64,000 nucleotides of DNA from Cupriavidus sp. WKF15 (GCF_029278605.1 NZ_CP119574.1:806001-870000), one strand, 5' to 3'. Numbered from the stretch's first letter, positions 33,498 to 42,006 are shown. Notes: generated by a model from the sequence alone, not told the origin. A program made the numbers and translations.

Positions 33498-34004
33498 TTA
33501 CATGGTATGCGGGTCCATCTTCATCTCCTTCGGAAAGAGATCGGACGACAGCAAGACTGCGGGGCCGCTGCCTTCATTCTTCCACCAGTGGGAAGTCCCG
33601 TTCCTCTCCGCGGTCACGTCCCCCGCGCGGTGTACGATCGGGACCGCGCAGTTGCTCGCATATTCCACGATCTCGCCGGAGACGATATAGATGATTGCCG
33701 GACGGTTGTTGTGGCTGTGCCAAGGCACGATGCCACCGGGCTGCACGTCGAGCTGGCGCAAGCGCAACAGACGTCCCGCTACGGCTGCCGGCTCCTTCGA
33801 AAGATCGGTCGAGGCGCGCACCGTGTCGGTAACGCCCTTGGCTTCTGTCGCGCCAGGCCGCTGCCCCTGGCCATCCGCCACGCGCTTGTCGGCGGGGCAC
33901 TGGCCGGCGTAGGCCATCACTGAGGCGAGGGACAGGGTGGCGGTGACGATCGCGCCGCGCACGACGCGATGCCAGACGGGTACGGCTTGCTTGGTAGTAG
34001 TCAT
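33498..34004 (-). CDS. Exported cupin-domain protein, 168 aa
   Basis: The signal peptide is seen as RGAIVTATLSLASVMAYA. The cupin metal motif is QPGGIVPWHSHNNRPAIIYIVSGEIVEY, followed by the second half HRAGDVTAERNGTSHWWKNEG. The fold is a small beta barrel, probably with a metal site of three His and a Glu. The start at 34004 has GGAG upstream; an open frame extending to 34175 runs into the patatin gene. The substrate is unknown. It may act in the periplasm as a metal-binding or redox protein alongside the two BufA1 proteins. Confidence 0.82.
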   Translation of the reverse strand: MTTTKQAVPVWHRVVRGAIVTATLSLASVMAYAGQCPADKRVADGQGQRPGATEAKGVTDTVRASTDLSKEPAAVAGRLLRLRQLDVQPGGIVPWHSHNNRPAIIYIVSGEIVEYASNCAVPIVHRAGDVTAERNGTSHWWKNEGSGPAVLLSSDLFPKEMKMDPHTM

Positions 34005-34066
34005 GATTCTGATCTCCGTGGGTTGAGAAATCCGCGCCGACCGCTTCGGTGGCGCTACGTGGTGGA

Positions 34067-35128
34067 TCAAAGAAATTCCTGATGCAGGTCGACGCTGCAC
34101 CGTTCCCCGATTGCGCCGTAGTTCTGCTGCAACCAGCGTCCGGCCTCGTCCCTGCCCTGATCGCGCAGGTAGCAAAGGAAGTCCCAGTCGGCATTGAGCT
34201 TGCTCGAGACGCCTAGCGCCATCATGGTCTGGTCGGAGCGGATCGAGTGGATCAGCATCTCCTTCATCTCCCCCTGGTTGACCTTGCCATCCTGGATGAG
34301 CCTGGTGACGAAGCTGATGGCCCGCAGTTCGCGGATCAACGAGGAGTTGAAGCTGACCTCGTTGATCCGGTTAAGGATCTCCGCAGCGGTCTTCGGTACA
34401 CCCTTGCGCACGATGGGGTTGATGTGGACGATTACCACGTCTCGCGCGCCACAGTTGTAGATCAGCGGAAAGATGGCTGGGTTGCCGACATAGCCGCCGT
34501 CCCAGTAGTGCTCGCCGTCGATTTCCACCGCCTGGAACAGGAACGGCAGGCAGGCCGAAGCCAGCACCGCCTTCAAAGAAATGTCGTCGCGCGAGAAAAC
34601 CCGTACCTTGCCGGTCTCGACATTGGTCGCGCACAGGTAAAGGTGGATCGGGCAGTGCTGATTTAGCGCGTCGAAATCGACATGCCGGGCCAGGATGTCG
34701 CGCAGCGGGTTAAAGTTGAGCGGGTTGAACTGGTAGGGCGAAAGCACGCGCAGTATCATGTCGGTCAGCAGGTACATCGGCGAGTAGTCGAGCCCGTAGC
34801 CGTTGTGCAGCAAGTTCTCCCATGGCAGCTTGCGAAACGGACTGCTGGCGCGCGCGGCGATGGCAACGTCCCGCCAGAAGTCGTGCAGCGCGGTGCGGGC
34901 GCATGGCGGCCCGCCCTGGAGCAGGCCGTATGCGAGCACCGCGGCGTTCATCGCGCCGGCGCTGGTGGCACTGACCCCCTCGATTGCAAGCCGGCCATCT
35001 TCGAGCAGGCGGTCCAGCACACCCCATGCAAACGCTCCATGGGCACCCCCGCCTTGCAGTGCAAGCGTGACTGGCTTCACGGCCTGGCCAGCTTCGCTGG
35101 CATCTCCCATTCCAGGATTGGTCGACAT
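34067..35128 (-). CDS. Patatin-like phospholipase, 353 aa
   Basis: N-terminal LALQGGGAHGAFAWGVLDRLLE is the glycine-rich oxyanion region of patatins. The nucleophile elbow reads GVSATSAGAMNA, with Ala in place of the first Gly of GxSxG, and the Asp dyad partner is in HYWDGGYVGNP. It is probably a soluble lipase or acyl hydrolase. It follows the 3HB dehydrogenase by 10 bases, a combination often seen in Burkholderiales where patatin and PHB-metabolism genes cluster. The start ATG at 35128 (MSTNPGMG) was preferred to one at 35137. Confidence 0.88.
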   Translation of the reverse strand: MSTNPGMGDASEAGQAVKPVTLALQGGGAHGAFAWGVLDRLLEDGRLAIEGVSATSAGAMNAAVLAYGLLQGGPPCARTALHDFWRDVAIAARASSPFRKLPWENLLHNGYGLDYSPMYLLTDMILRVLSPYQFNPLNFNPLRDILARHVDFDALNQHCPIHLYLCATNVETGKVRVFSRDDISLKAVLASACLPFLFQAVEIDGEHYWDGGYVGNPAIFPLIYNCGARDVVIVHINPIVRKGVPKTAAEILNRINEVSFNSSLIRELRAISFVTRLIQDGKVNQGEMKEMLIHSIRSDQTMMALGVSSKLNADWDFLCYLRDQGRDEAGRWLQQNYGAIGERCSVDLHQEFL

Positions 35129-35138
35129 GTCTCGCACC

Positions 35139-35921
35139 TCAGTGTTGAGTCCAGCCGCCGTCCATTGCGAGCGCAGTGGCGGTCATCGAGGCTGAATTGT
35201 CTGAGGCCAGAAACACGGCCAGGGCGGCCAGTTCGTCGATCCGCACGAACTCCTTGCGCGCCTGATGCACGAGCAGGACATCGCGCACGACATCGGTAGG
35301 CGAGATCTGGTGTGCGCGCGCTTGGTCAGCGATCTGCTGTTCCACCAGCGGCGTCTTGACATAGCCGGGGCAGATCGTATTGCTTGTAACGCCATACTCG
35401 GCCGTCTCCAGCGCCACAACTTTGGACAGCCCGATCAGCCCGTGCTTGGCGGCGACATAGGGCGCCTTGAAGGGCGACGCCACCAGGCCATGGGCGGAAG
35501 CGATATTGATGATACGGCCCCAGCGCCTGGCCTTCATGCCCGGCAGGACGGCCTTGATCAAGTGGAACGCCGACGACAGGTTGATGGCAACGATGGCGTC
35601 CCACTTGTCTTCCGGCATCTCTTCTGTCGGGGCGACATGCTGGATACCCGCGTTGTTCACGATGACATCAACTTTGCCGAACTCGGATACAGCCAGCTCG
35701 GCCATTTCACGAACCTGGCGAGGCTGGCTCATATCGGCCGGCGAATAGCGTATGCGCACGCCATGCTCGCGCTCCAGTTCTGCGCGCGTGGCTTCAATCT
35801 GCCCGGCATCGCCGAAGCCGTTCAGTAGGACATCGGCGCCATGGGCGGCAAAGGCGCGCGCAATACCAAGCCCGATACCGCTGCTGGAGCCGGTGACGAT
35901 GGCGGATTTTCCTTCAAGCAT
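35139..35921 (-). CDS. bdhA: 3-Hydroxybutyrate dehydrogenase, 260 aa
   Basis: A short-chain dehydrogenase: NAD motif TGSSSGIGLGIA, VNNAGIQHVAPTEE, catalytic Ser in IASAHGLVASPFKAPYVAAKHG with Tyr and Lys, and the cofactor loop CPGYVKTPLVEQQ. The NNAGIQHVAP, SAHGLVASPFK and CPGYVxTPLV signatures match D-3-hydroxybutyrate dehydrogenases. It oxidises 3-hydroxybutyrate to acetoacetate in PHB breakdown. The ATG at 35921 with CAGGAG upstream overlaps the end of the preceding NDH-2 gene by 8 bases. A phaZ-type depolymerase is also encoded in this window at 52.6 kb. Confidence 0.92.
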   Translation of the reverse strand: MLEGKSAIVTGSSSGIGLGIARAFAAHGADVLLNGFGDAGQIEATRAELEREHGVRIRYSPADMSQPRQVREMAELAVSEFGKVDVIVNNAGIQHVAPTEEMPEDKWDAIVAINLSSAFHLIKAVLPGMKARRWGRIINIASAHGLVASPFKAPYVAAKHGLIGLSKVVALETAEYGVTSNTICPGYVKTPLVEQQIADQARAHQISPTDVVRDVLLVHQARKEFVRIDELAALAVFLASDNSASMTATALAMDGGWTQH

Positions 35922-37341
35922 GTTGATCTCCTGTTGGGGTTGGGGCGGCGGGAGTGGCGTAGGGCGCCCGCGGTATCCCGGAAAAGTCATGCGTTGCGAT
36001 GCGGGTTGCCGATGCGCCCGACGCTACGGGGCGGTCGGGTGGCAGCGCTTCGGGTGGCGATTCGTCTGCCTCGCTGGTGCGTGTAAAGCGCAGATGGGTA
36101 ATGTCAGTCGGGAAGAACATGGACCAGCTCCACTCGGCCCAGAGTCGCAGTTTGCGGCCGAGCGTCGGCATGCGCATCAGGTAGAGCGCACGCCAGGCTA
36201 GCCATGCCGGCAAGCCTGAGAAGCTGAAGCCATAGACGTGTGCAACGCCCTTCATATGCCCGATGCTGGCCATCGCGCCCTTGCTCTGGTACGAAAAGGG
36301 CTTGCATTCACGCTGATCCAGGTGGCCGGCAAGGTTATGGGCAAGCTGGCGCGCCTGGGCGACGGCAAACTGCGCGGTGGGTAGCGAATCCGCATCGGTG
36401 GCGGCGTTGGCCACTCGTGCGCAATCGCCGATGGCCCACAGTCCGGGCATGCCGCGCACCGACATATCCGGGTTGGTCTCGATTCGTCCGCGCTGAGTGG
36501 CCAAGCCGAGATTGCGCTCGAGGGTGGCGACCAGCGGATTCGGCTTGGTGCCGACGGTGCAGATCACCGTTGATCCCTCGATCGTTTCGCCGTTTGCCAG
36601 CACCACGGTGTCGGCTTCGAAGCGGGCGGCCCGGGTGCCGAGCTTGAGCCGGATGCCGCGCGTGGTCATCTGGCGTGCCGCAGCCAGGCCAAGCGAGGCG
36701 GGCAGCTCCGGAAGCAGTTGTCCGGTGTCATGGAGCAGCGTCACCGCCAGCTCGTCGTGCTTCACGCGCGGATAGAAGCGCCGAATGCTGCAAAGACAAT
36801 CGGCGAGTTCCCCGGCAACCTCCACACCCGAGAAGCCCCCGCCCACCACCATGAAATGGCCAAGCCGGCGGCGCAGGACCGGGTCCGACTCCAGTTCCAT
36901 GCGGGCCAAATGGCGTAGCACGCGGTTTCGGATAAACAGGGCATCGCCCACAAGCTTCAAGGGCAGGGCGTGTTCGGCCATGCCTGGTACCAGGTCGAGA
37001 TTCGCCCGGGTGCCGAAGGCAAACACCAGATGGTCGAAGGGAATCTCGCGCAGGCCCGCCAGGGTCGTGCACAACAGTTTGCCCTGTGCGTAGTTGACGT
37101 CCTGCACGGTGCCCATGATGAACTGCGTGCGCCTTAGCATCTGGCGAATCGGCACGGTCACGTGTTCGGGGAAGACCGAGGCACCCACCACCTCGGCCAG
37201 CATCGGGTTGAAAGTGGTGTAGCTTTCGTCGCTGACGAGGATCAGCCGGTGAGCCATCGGCAGCAGCTTCTCCAACGTCTGAGCCAGCGTGGTGCCGGCG
37301 AATCCACCACCGACGATGACGATGTTGTTCTCTGCAAGCAT
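35914..37341 (-). CDS. Type II NADH dehydrogenase-like FAD oxidoreductase, 475 aa
   Basis: FAD-binding IVIVGGGFAGTTLAQTLE at the N-terminus, a second dinucleotide motif HFMVVGGGFSGVEVAGELAD, and the FAD site GLWAIGDCARV. SKGAMASIGHMKGVAH and the C-terminal amphipathic/hydrophobic part (AWRALYLMRMPTLGRKLRLW) are typical of NDH-2, which passes electrons from NADH to quinone at the membrane without pumping. The proline-rich last 30 residues are unusual. It overlaps the 3HB dehydrogenase gene by 8 bases, so translation is coupled. Confidence 0.9.
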   Translation of the reverse strand: MLAENNIVIVGGGFAGTTLAQTLEKLLPMAHRLILVSDESYTTFNPMLAEVVGASVFPEHVTVPIRQMLRRTQFIMGTVQDVNYAQGKLLCTTLAGLREIPFDHLVFAFGTRANLDLVPGMAEHALPLKLVGDALFIRNRVLRHLARMELESDPVLRRRLGHFMVVGGGFSGVEVAGELADCLCSIRRFYPRVKHDELAVTLLHDTGQLLPELPASLGLAAARQMTTRGIRLKLGTRAARFEADTVVLANGETIEGSTVICTVGTKPNPLVATLERNLGLATQRGRIETNPDMSVRGMPGLWAIGDCARVANAATDADSLPTAQFAVAQARQLAHNLAGHLDQRECKPFSYQSKGAMASIGHMKGVAHVYGFSFSGLPAWLAWRALYLMRMPTLGRKLRLWAEWSWSMFFPTDITHLRFTRTSEADESPPEALPPDRPVASGASATRIATHDFSGIPRAPYATPAAPTPTGDQHA

Positions 37342-37384
37342 GAGGATTCCTTTCGCCCTGGCATGGCGCCCCGGGGCTTTCGAG

Positions 37385-37894
37385 CTAGTGGCTACCCCTG
37401 CCGCGCAGCAGGAAGCGGTCGATCAGGTGGTCCAGCGATAGCCGTCCGGGGCCGTGCAGCAGCGTGACCAGCAGCAGGAGCCCCCAGTACTGGTGGTCCT
37501 TCAGGCCAACTTCGCCCAATCCCGGATACGAGATCACCGCGACAATGTTGAAGACGAACAACGCTAGCGCGGCTGCACGCGTACCGAGGCCGAGCACGAG
37601 GAACACCGGCAGGCACAGCTCCGCGGCGGTACCGAGATAGGCGGCCAGGGTAGGGCTCAACAGGGGGACGGCGTACTCGCTTTCAAACAGTGCAAGCGTG
37701 GTGGGCCAGCTGGCGAGCTTGGTCAGACCGGACTGGAAGAACACCAGGCCGATCAGGACGCGAATGCCCAGATCGAGCGCGGGAGCCAGCATTTCCAGCA
37801 GGCGGATCGCCGCTTGCCCGGCGGCAATGACACGCGAAGGCTTTGCGCCGGCCACAGGCAGTGGCGCGGACGACAAGGGGGTGGTGCATTTCAT
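37385..37894 (-). CDS. DoxX family membrane protein, 169 aa
   Basis: Four helices, beginning LDLGIRVLIGLVFFQSGLTKLASWPTTLALFE, the DoxX motif with FxSGxxKL, followed by LAAYLGTAAELCLPVFLVLGLGTRAAALALFVFN and a last helix YWGLLLLVTLLHGPGRLSLDHL. DoxX-type genes accompany bufA operons (sometimes called bufD) and are thought to be membrane redox partners. It is 97 bases after bufA1 and 43 before the NDH-2 gene. Confidence 0.88.
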   Translation of the reverse strand: MKCTTPLSSAPLPVAGAKPSRVIAAGQAAIRLLEMLAPALDLGIRVLIGLVFFQSGLTKLASWPTTLALFESEYAVPLLSPTLAAYLGTAAELCLPVFLVLGLGTRAAALALFVFNIVAVISYPGLGEVGLKDHQYWGLLLLVTLLHGPGRLSLDHLIDRFLLRGRGSH

Positions 37895-37991
37895 TTGGGC
37901 TACCTCGCGAAGCGGTCAGGGAGTTGGGGCGCGCCGGGCAGCCGTGACGCGGCCACGTATCACGGCGCTCCGTTGCAGGCTCGGGTACCGC

Positions 37992-38318
37992 TCAGGCCGC
38001 GTGGGCCGCCTTGGCGGCCGGGCTGAGCTCGCCGCTCTTGCCACCTGGCTTGGCAAACTCGGACGTCTGCAACCGGCCTCCGGCGATCTTTTCGCAGGTG
38101 CCCGCGGGAACCAGAATCCAGGCTTCCGCGTCGCGGTCCATTTTGGTCGTGGCGGCACAGGAGCTCTTGCTGGTGCCGCAGTCGTTCTTGCCGGCTTTGG
38201 CAATGCCCGCGCATTTTTCATTGCTGCCTGCCGCTGCCATGGCCTGGGAGGTCGCGCCGGCAATGCCAAGCGCCAGCATGCCTGCAATAGCGCCGCGGAT
38301 GATTTGATCGCTGTTCAT
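37992..38318 (-). CDS. bufA1: Bufferin-type BufA1 (DUF2282) metallophore precursor, 108 aa
   Basis: The signal peptide region is IIRGAIAGMLALGIAGATSQAMA. The mature part is EKCAGIAKAGKNDCGTSKSSCAAT... with WILVPAGTCEKIAGG: four Cys in the DUF2282 pattern. In the known bufferin system the Cys are converted by the iron enzyme BufB with BufC to groups that bind Cu(I) or Cu(II) in the periplasm. It is the first gene of a nine-gene minus-strand operon and is divergent from a two-component system. The leader has a hairpin at 38349-38367. bufB and bufC are further right on the same strand. Confidence 0.9.
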   Translation of the reverse strand: MNSDQIIRGAIAGMLALGIAGATSQAMAAAGSNEKCAGIAKAGKNDCGTSKSSCAATTKMDRDAEAWILVPAGTCEKIAGGRLQTSEFAKPGGKSGELSPAAKAAHAA

Positions 38319-38591
38319 GATGCACACTCCGTATTCGGTTGGGTTCAGGACAGGAGAAATACCTGTCTCTGGACTGCAGTATGGAAAGGCGAGCTCACGC
38401 TTGTTTCGCTCAATTTTCAAATTTTCTTCACGAGCGCGCGGGTGCTGGCGGGCCGCAGCCATGGTGACGTCGGCGATGGGCTTTCCATCCACGAAATGCG
38501 TTCTAGAATGGTTCAGTGGCTCCCACGCCGCAAACCGGGCGGCAAGGACGGTCATGCCGGTATCCCGCGGGTTTCAAGATGAGGTAAAGCC
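38319..38591. promoter_or_regulatory. Divergent promoter region between bufA1 and the two-component system
   Basis: The bufA1 side (minus strand) has a hairpin at 38349-38367, a possible -10 CATACT at 38378-38383 and, upstream, two AATTTTC units at 38412-38418 and 38420-38426 (period 8) on the plus strand. About 75 bases of this block, including hairpin, CATACT and CAAATTTTCTTCACGA, are about 78% identical to 45684-45768. Such conservation between two copies points to a real operator or promoter, most simply for the adjacent OmpR-type regulator. Confidence 0.55.
38349..38367 (-). promoter_or_regulatory. Hairpin in the bufA1 mRNA leader
   Basis: GACAGG (38349-38354) and CCTGTC (38362-38367) form a six-pair stem with a seven-base loop about 30 bases before the bufA1 start. 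The second copy at 45684-45702 keeps GACAG/CTGTC with a different loop, so pairing is conserved while the loop changes. Confidence 0.5.
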
Positions 38592-39290
38592 ATGTCGCGC
38601 CAGGTTCTGGTGATCGAGGACGACGCAGATATCGCCGAACTGGTACGGCTGCAGGTGAGCGGCCTGTCTTGCGACGTGAAGGTGGTCAACCATGGCAGGG
38701 CGGGACTGGAAGAGGCACTGAGCCGTCCCTATGACCTGGTCATCCTGGACCTGATGCTGCCGGGTGCCGATGGGCTGGAAATCTGCCGGCGTCTGCGCGC
38801 GGAAGCGCGCTATACCCCCATCCTCATGCTCACGGCACGCTCGACTGAACTGGACCGGGTGCTGGGACTGGAGATGGGCGCCGATGACTACCTGACCAAG
38901 CCCTTCAGCGTCCTGGAACTGACCGCACGGGTCAAGGCGATCTTCCGGCTGGTCGACACCCTGGCCAACCCGCCATCGGGTGGCCCCAGGGCAGTGCAGG
39001 TCAAAGCCCTGCACATCGATATCGACAAGCGGGAAGTGAGCGTGCGCGGCGCACCCATCTGCCTCACCGCCAAGGAGTTCCAACTGCTCCTCTACTTTGC
39101 CAGCAATCCGGGGCGCGTCTTCAGCCGCGCCCAGTTGCTGGATCAGGTCTGGGGCTATAGCCATAGCGGCTACGAGCACACGGTAAGTTCGCACATCAAC
39201 CGGCTGCGCGCCAAGATCGAGCTCGACCCCAACGAGCCAGAGTACATCCAGACCGTCTGGGGCGTGGGCTACAAGTTCAGCAACGCGTAA
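38592..39290 (+). CDS. OmpR-family response regulator, 232 aa
   Basis: The receiver domain shows the acidic pocket in VLVIEDDADIAEL, phospho-acceptor Asp in LVILDLMLPGADGLE, and Lys in DDYLTKPFSVLELT. The C-terminal winged helix has LTAKEFQLLLYFASNPGRVFSRAQLLDQVWGY and SSHINRLRAKIE...VWGVGYKF. It is a complete OmpR/PhoB-type DNA-binding regulator. The kinase gene follows after 38 bases. It is divergent from the bufA1 operon, and very probably controls it. Confidence 0.94.
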   Translation: MSRQVLVIEDDADIAELVRLQVSGLSCDVKVVNHGRAGLEEALSRPYDLVILDLMLPGADGLEICRRLRAEARYTPILMLTARSTELDRVLGLEMGADDYLTKPFSVLELTARVKAIFRLVDTLANPPSGGPRAVQVKALHIDIDKREVSVRGAPICLTAKEFQLLLYFASNPGRVFSRAQLLDQVWGYSHSGYEHTVSSHINRLRAKIELDPNEPEYIQTVWGVGYKFSNA

Positions 39291-39328
39291 CGGGGGGCAA
39301 GGGACAGAAGGGGGGGAAAGGGGGCTGC

Positions 39329-40381
39329 ATGTTGCAAACGCTGTACGGGAGACTGGCGGTGGTGCTGATGGCGGTGTTCATTGCCATCGGCGCGCTGATG
39401 ATCCTTGCCTCCCAGAAGATGATTGAGACGCAGCGCCTGATCGAACTGGCGACCGACCTCATCATCGGTACGGTGGCCTTTAGCCTGGTGGCGGCGCTGA
39501 TCGTATTTCGGTTGTTGACGGTCCGCCTGCGCGTGCTGTCGGAGGCGATCGAGACATTCCGGGCGGGCGATTTCTCCACGCCGGTGCGACTGGTGCAAGA
39601 CGGCCGCGCGGACGACGAGATCCAGAAGCTCAGCACGGCCTTCGAGGAAATGTCCGAGCGTATCGTCACCCAGTTCGCCCAGCTCTCACAGGTCGACCAG
39701 CAGCGGCGCGAACTGCTCGCCAATGTCTCCCACGATCTGCGTACGCCCCTCGCATCGATGCAGGGTTACCTGGAAATGCTGCTGCTGAAGGCCGAAGAGC
39801 TGACGCCCGATGACCGCAATCGCTACCTGCAGGTAGCCACCAGGCATTGCGAGCGGCTTGGCAAGCTGGTGCAGGACCTGTTTGATCTGACCAAGCTGGA
39901 AGCGCGGGAGGTCCAGCCGCGACTGGAGAGCTTCCCGTTGTCGGAACTGGCGCAGGACGTGGTCCAGAAATTCACCCTGGCGGCAAACAAGCGCGGACTG
40001 GCCCTGCTGGCGACCTCGGGTCCCGGGTGCCCGCCAGTAAGCGCCGATATCGGCATGATCGAGCGCGTGCTGGAAAACCTGATCGAGAACGCCATGCGTT
40101 ACACCCCTGCCGGCGGAGAAATCAGCGTCGATGTCCAGACCGCCGGCGAGCGCGTCGAACTGACTGTGCGCGATACCGGCCAGGGCATAGATGCGAGCCG
40201 GGTACAGGGTGTGTTCGACCGCTATTACCGGGTGGAGCGGACGGAGTCTGACAATGGCAGCAACGTCGGCCTCGGGCTGGCCATCAGCCGGCGCATCGTC
40301 CAGCTGCACGGCGGCGAGATCCGTGTGCGCAGCGCGCTCGGCAAGGGCACTGCCTTTACGATCGACCTGGCGCGAGGATAG
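39329..40381 (+). CDS. Sensor histidine kinase with minimal periplasmic part, 350 aa
   Basis: Two membrane helices (about residues 8-27 and 44-62) with only some 17 residues between them, followed by HAMP (LTVRLRVLSEAIETFRAGDFSTPV), the dimerisation/phospho-His box LANVSHDLRTPLASMQGYLE, and the ATPase domain with NLIENAMRYTPAGG, RDTGQGID and NVGLGLAISRRIV. The tiny external loop makes it an intramembrane-sensing type, which detects membrane stress or acts through a partner. Its 3' end overlaps bufC by 26 bases in opposite orientation. Confidence 0.94.
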   Translation: MLQTLYGRLAVVLMAVFIAIGALMILASQKMIETQRLIELATDLIIGTVAFSLVAALIVFRLLTVRLRVLSEAIETFRAGDFSTPVRLVQDGRADDEIQKLSTAFEEMSERIVTQFAQLSQVDQQRRELLANVSHDLRTPLASMQGYLEMLLLKAEELTPDDRNRYLQVATRHCERLGKLVQDLFDLTKLEAREVQPRLESFPLSELAQDVVQKFTLAANKRGLALLATSGPGCPPVSADIGMIERVLENLIENAMRYTPAGGEISVDVQTAGERVELTVRDTGQGIDASRVQGVFDRYYRVERTESDNGSNVGLGLAISRRIVQLHGGEIRVRSALGKGTAFTIDLARG

Positions 40382-41162
40382 GGCAGGCGGCGCGGGCGTC
40401 GAAGTCAATGATGGTCGCGTCCAGGATGCGTCGCTGGATGAAGTCGGCCAGCGCGAAGTCGGGCGCAGCCTGCAGCGCCCCCTGATATGCCGGCTCGAGC
40501 GCGGCGCCGCGATCCAGTGCTTCGAGCATGGTGTATTCGGCGACCGCCAGGGACTGCACTTCGACCTCAAAGCCGCTGCGCCTGACCAGCAGCCAGTCGC
40601 CGCCGATGTCGGCGTCGATCTCGGTATCCACCGCCGTATCCGGCTGGTTGGCCTGCCAGATATGCAGCACAGGAAACGGCGACGCAAGCAGGCGGCAGGC
40701 TGGATTCAGCATCAGGCGCAGGCCTGCGGCCTCGGCCTCGGCGAGCGCGCCCAGACGCTCCAGCGCGAGCGGCCCGGCATCTGCCGCATGGAACACCTCG
40801 TGCATGAGCCATTCGAGCCTTGCCACATCGGGCAAGTAGCGCAAGCCCGCGGCCGGCTCGAATCGCGCGAGGAAGTCGGGAAAACTCTTGCCAAAGCGCT
40901 GGATGTCGCCGCTGGTGGATGGGCAGGCCCGGATATACCGGCCCGCCGTGGCATCGAAGAAGGGCTCGCCCACCAAGCGCTCGATCACGGGGAAAACGGC
41001 GCGCAGGGCCTCGCTCAAGTTGTGGCGCACGTTGCTGGCATAGATGCCGAGGCACCGCTGCGCGCCAGCGGCGCCGCCGACGACGTGGCCGGACAGTGCG
41101 GCCACGTCCTGCTCGAGCACCGCGCGGGCAAAGCAAGCCTGGATTTCAAGCACTGAAGGCAT
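40356..41162 (-). CDS. bufC: BufC (DUF2063) partner protein, 268 aa
   Basis: The N-terminal DUF2063 region starts LEIQACFARAVLEQD, with LGIYASNVRHNLSEALRAVFPVIERLVGEPFFDATAGRYI, all typical of the family that pairs with DUF692. A C-terminal alpha/beta part follows. Together with BufB it converts Cys in BufA to a metal-binding group. It overlaps the bufB stop by 17 bases, so the two are co-translated, and it ends inside the histidine-kinase 3' end. Confidence 0.88.
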   Translation of the reverse strand: MPSVLEIQACFARAVLEQDVAALSGHVVGGAAGAQRCLGIYASNVRHNLSEALRAVFPVIERLVGEPFFDATAGRYIRACPSTSGDIQRFGKSFPDFLARFEPAAGLRYLPDVARLEWLMHEVFHAADAGPLALERLGALAEAEAAGLRLMLNPACRLLASPFPVLHIWQANQPDTAVDTEIDADIGGDWLLVRRSGFEVEVQSLAVAEYTMLEALDRGAALEPAYQGALQAAPDFALADFIQRRILDATIIDFDARAACPILAPGRS

Positions 41163-42006
41163 TGTCGGTCTCCAGCATCTGGTCGGCCCTGCGGGCTTCT
41201 TCGAGAAGTACCTCGAACGGGGGAATCTCGGTATCCCACTCGATCAGGGTGGGAACCGGGCCAAAGCGGGCGAGCGCATGCTGATAGAGGCTCCACACCG
41301 GCTCCGCCACGCGTTGGCCATGGGTGTCGATCAGCATGTCGTCGCTTTGATCAAAGCCGGCCAGGTGGACCTCGTTCACGGCTCCCACGGGAATCGCATC
41401 GATATAGGCCGATGCATCGGTGCCGTGGTTGACGGCGTTGACGTAGATGTTGTTGACGTCAAGGAGGATGCCGCAACCGGTTCGCGCCACCAACTCCGCG
41501 ATGAATTCAGGCTCGGGAATCGTCGAGTGGGTGAACCGGAGATAGCTGGTGATGTTTTCGACCAGCAACTGCTGTTGCAGGTAGTCCTGTACTTCCGCCA
41601 CGTGCCCGCACACGAGGGCGAGCGATTCCTCGGTGTAGGGCAGGGGCAGCAGGTCGTTAAGGTAGTGGTCTCCGATGCGGCCCCAGCTCAGGTGTTCGGA
41701 TACCAGCCCTGGCTGGAAGCGCCGGATCAGGGCAGCCAGACGCTGGAGGTGTGTGCGATCTGGCCGGTCCGTAGCGCCCAGGCACAGGCCGACCCCGTGC
41801 AGGCTCAGCGGGTAAGTGGCCCGCACCTGCGCGAGGTAGTGCAAGGGCTGACCGCCATCACCGAAGTAATTTTCACTATGGACTTCGAACCAGCCTGTGG
41901 ACGGGGTTTCCGACACGACTTGCCGATAGTGTGGCGCGCGCAATCCGATCCCGGCTCGCGGCGGGACAGCGGCTCCCGGATTCGGATGGAGACTGGTGGT
42001 TGGCAT
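41146..42006 (-). CDS. bufB: BufB (DUF692) multinuclear iron oxygenase, 286 aa
   Basis: A DUF692/MNIO enzyme: GIGLRAPHYRQVVSETPSTGWFEVHSENYFG at the N-terminus, then LSLHGVGLCLGA, SEHLSWG, LVENITSYL, LLDVNNIYVNAVNHG and HLAGF, which hold the His, Glu and Asp metal ligands of the TIM-barrel. In bufferin biosynthesis it acts on cysteines of BufA with BufC. It is upstream of bufC and transcribed together. The bufA1 genes are 2.8 and 9 kb away, so substrate and enzyme are in separate transcription units. Confidence 0.92.
   Translation of the reverse strand: MPTTSLHPNPGAAVPPRAGIGLRAPHYRQVVSETPSTGWFEVHSENYFGDGGQPLHYLAQVRATYPLSLHGVGLCLGATDRPDRTHLQRLAALIRRFQPGLVSEHLSWGRIGDHYLNDLLPLPYTEESLALVCGHVAEVQDYLQQQLLVENITSYLRFTHSTIPEPEFIAELVARTGCGILLDVNNIYVNAVNHGTDASAYIDAIPVGAVNEVHLAGFDQSDDMLIDTHGQRVAEPVWSLYQHALARFGPVPTLIEWDTEIPPFEVLLEEARRADQMLETDNAFSA

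Noticed and set aside
39686..40687. 333-residue minus-strand frame over the kinase gene
   Set aside because: The kinase on the plus strand has all its motifs; this frame is a shadow, although bufC truly starts on that strand further right.
40191..41156. 321-residue plus-strand frame over bufC
   Set aside because: bufC on the minus strand has clear DUF2063 motifs and overlap with bufB.
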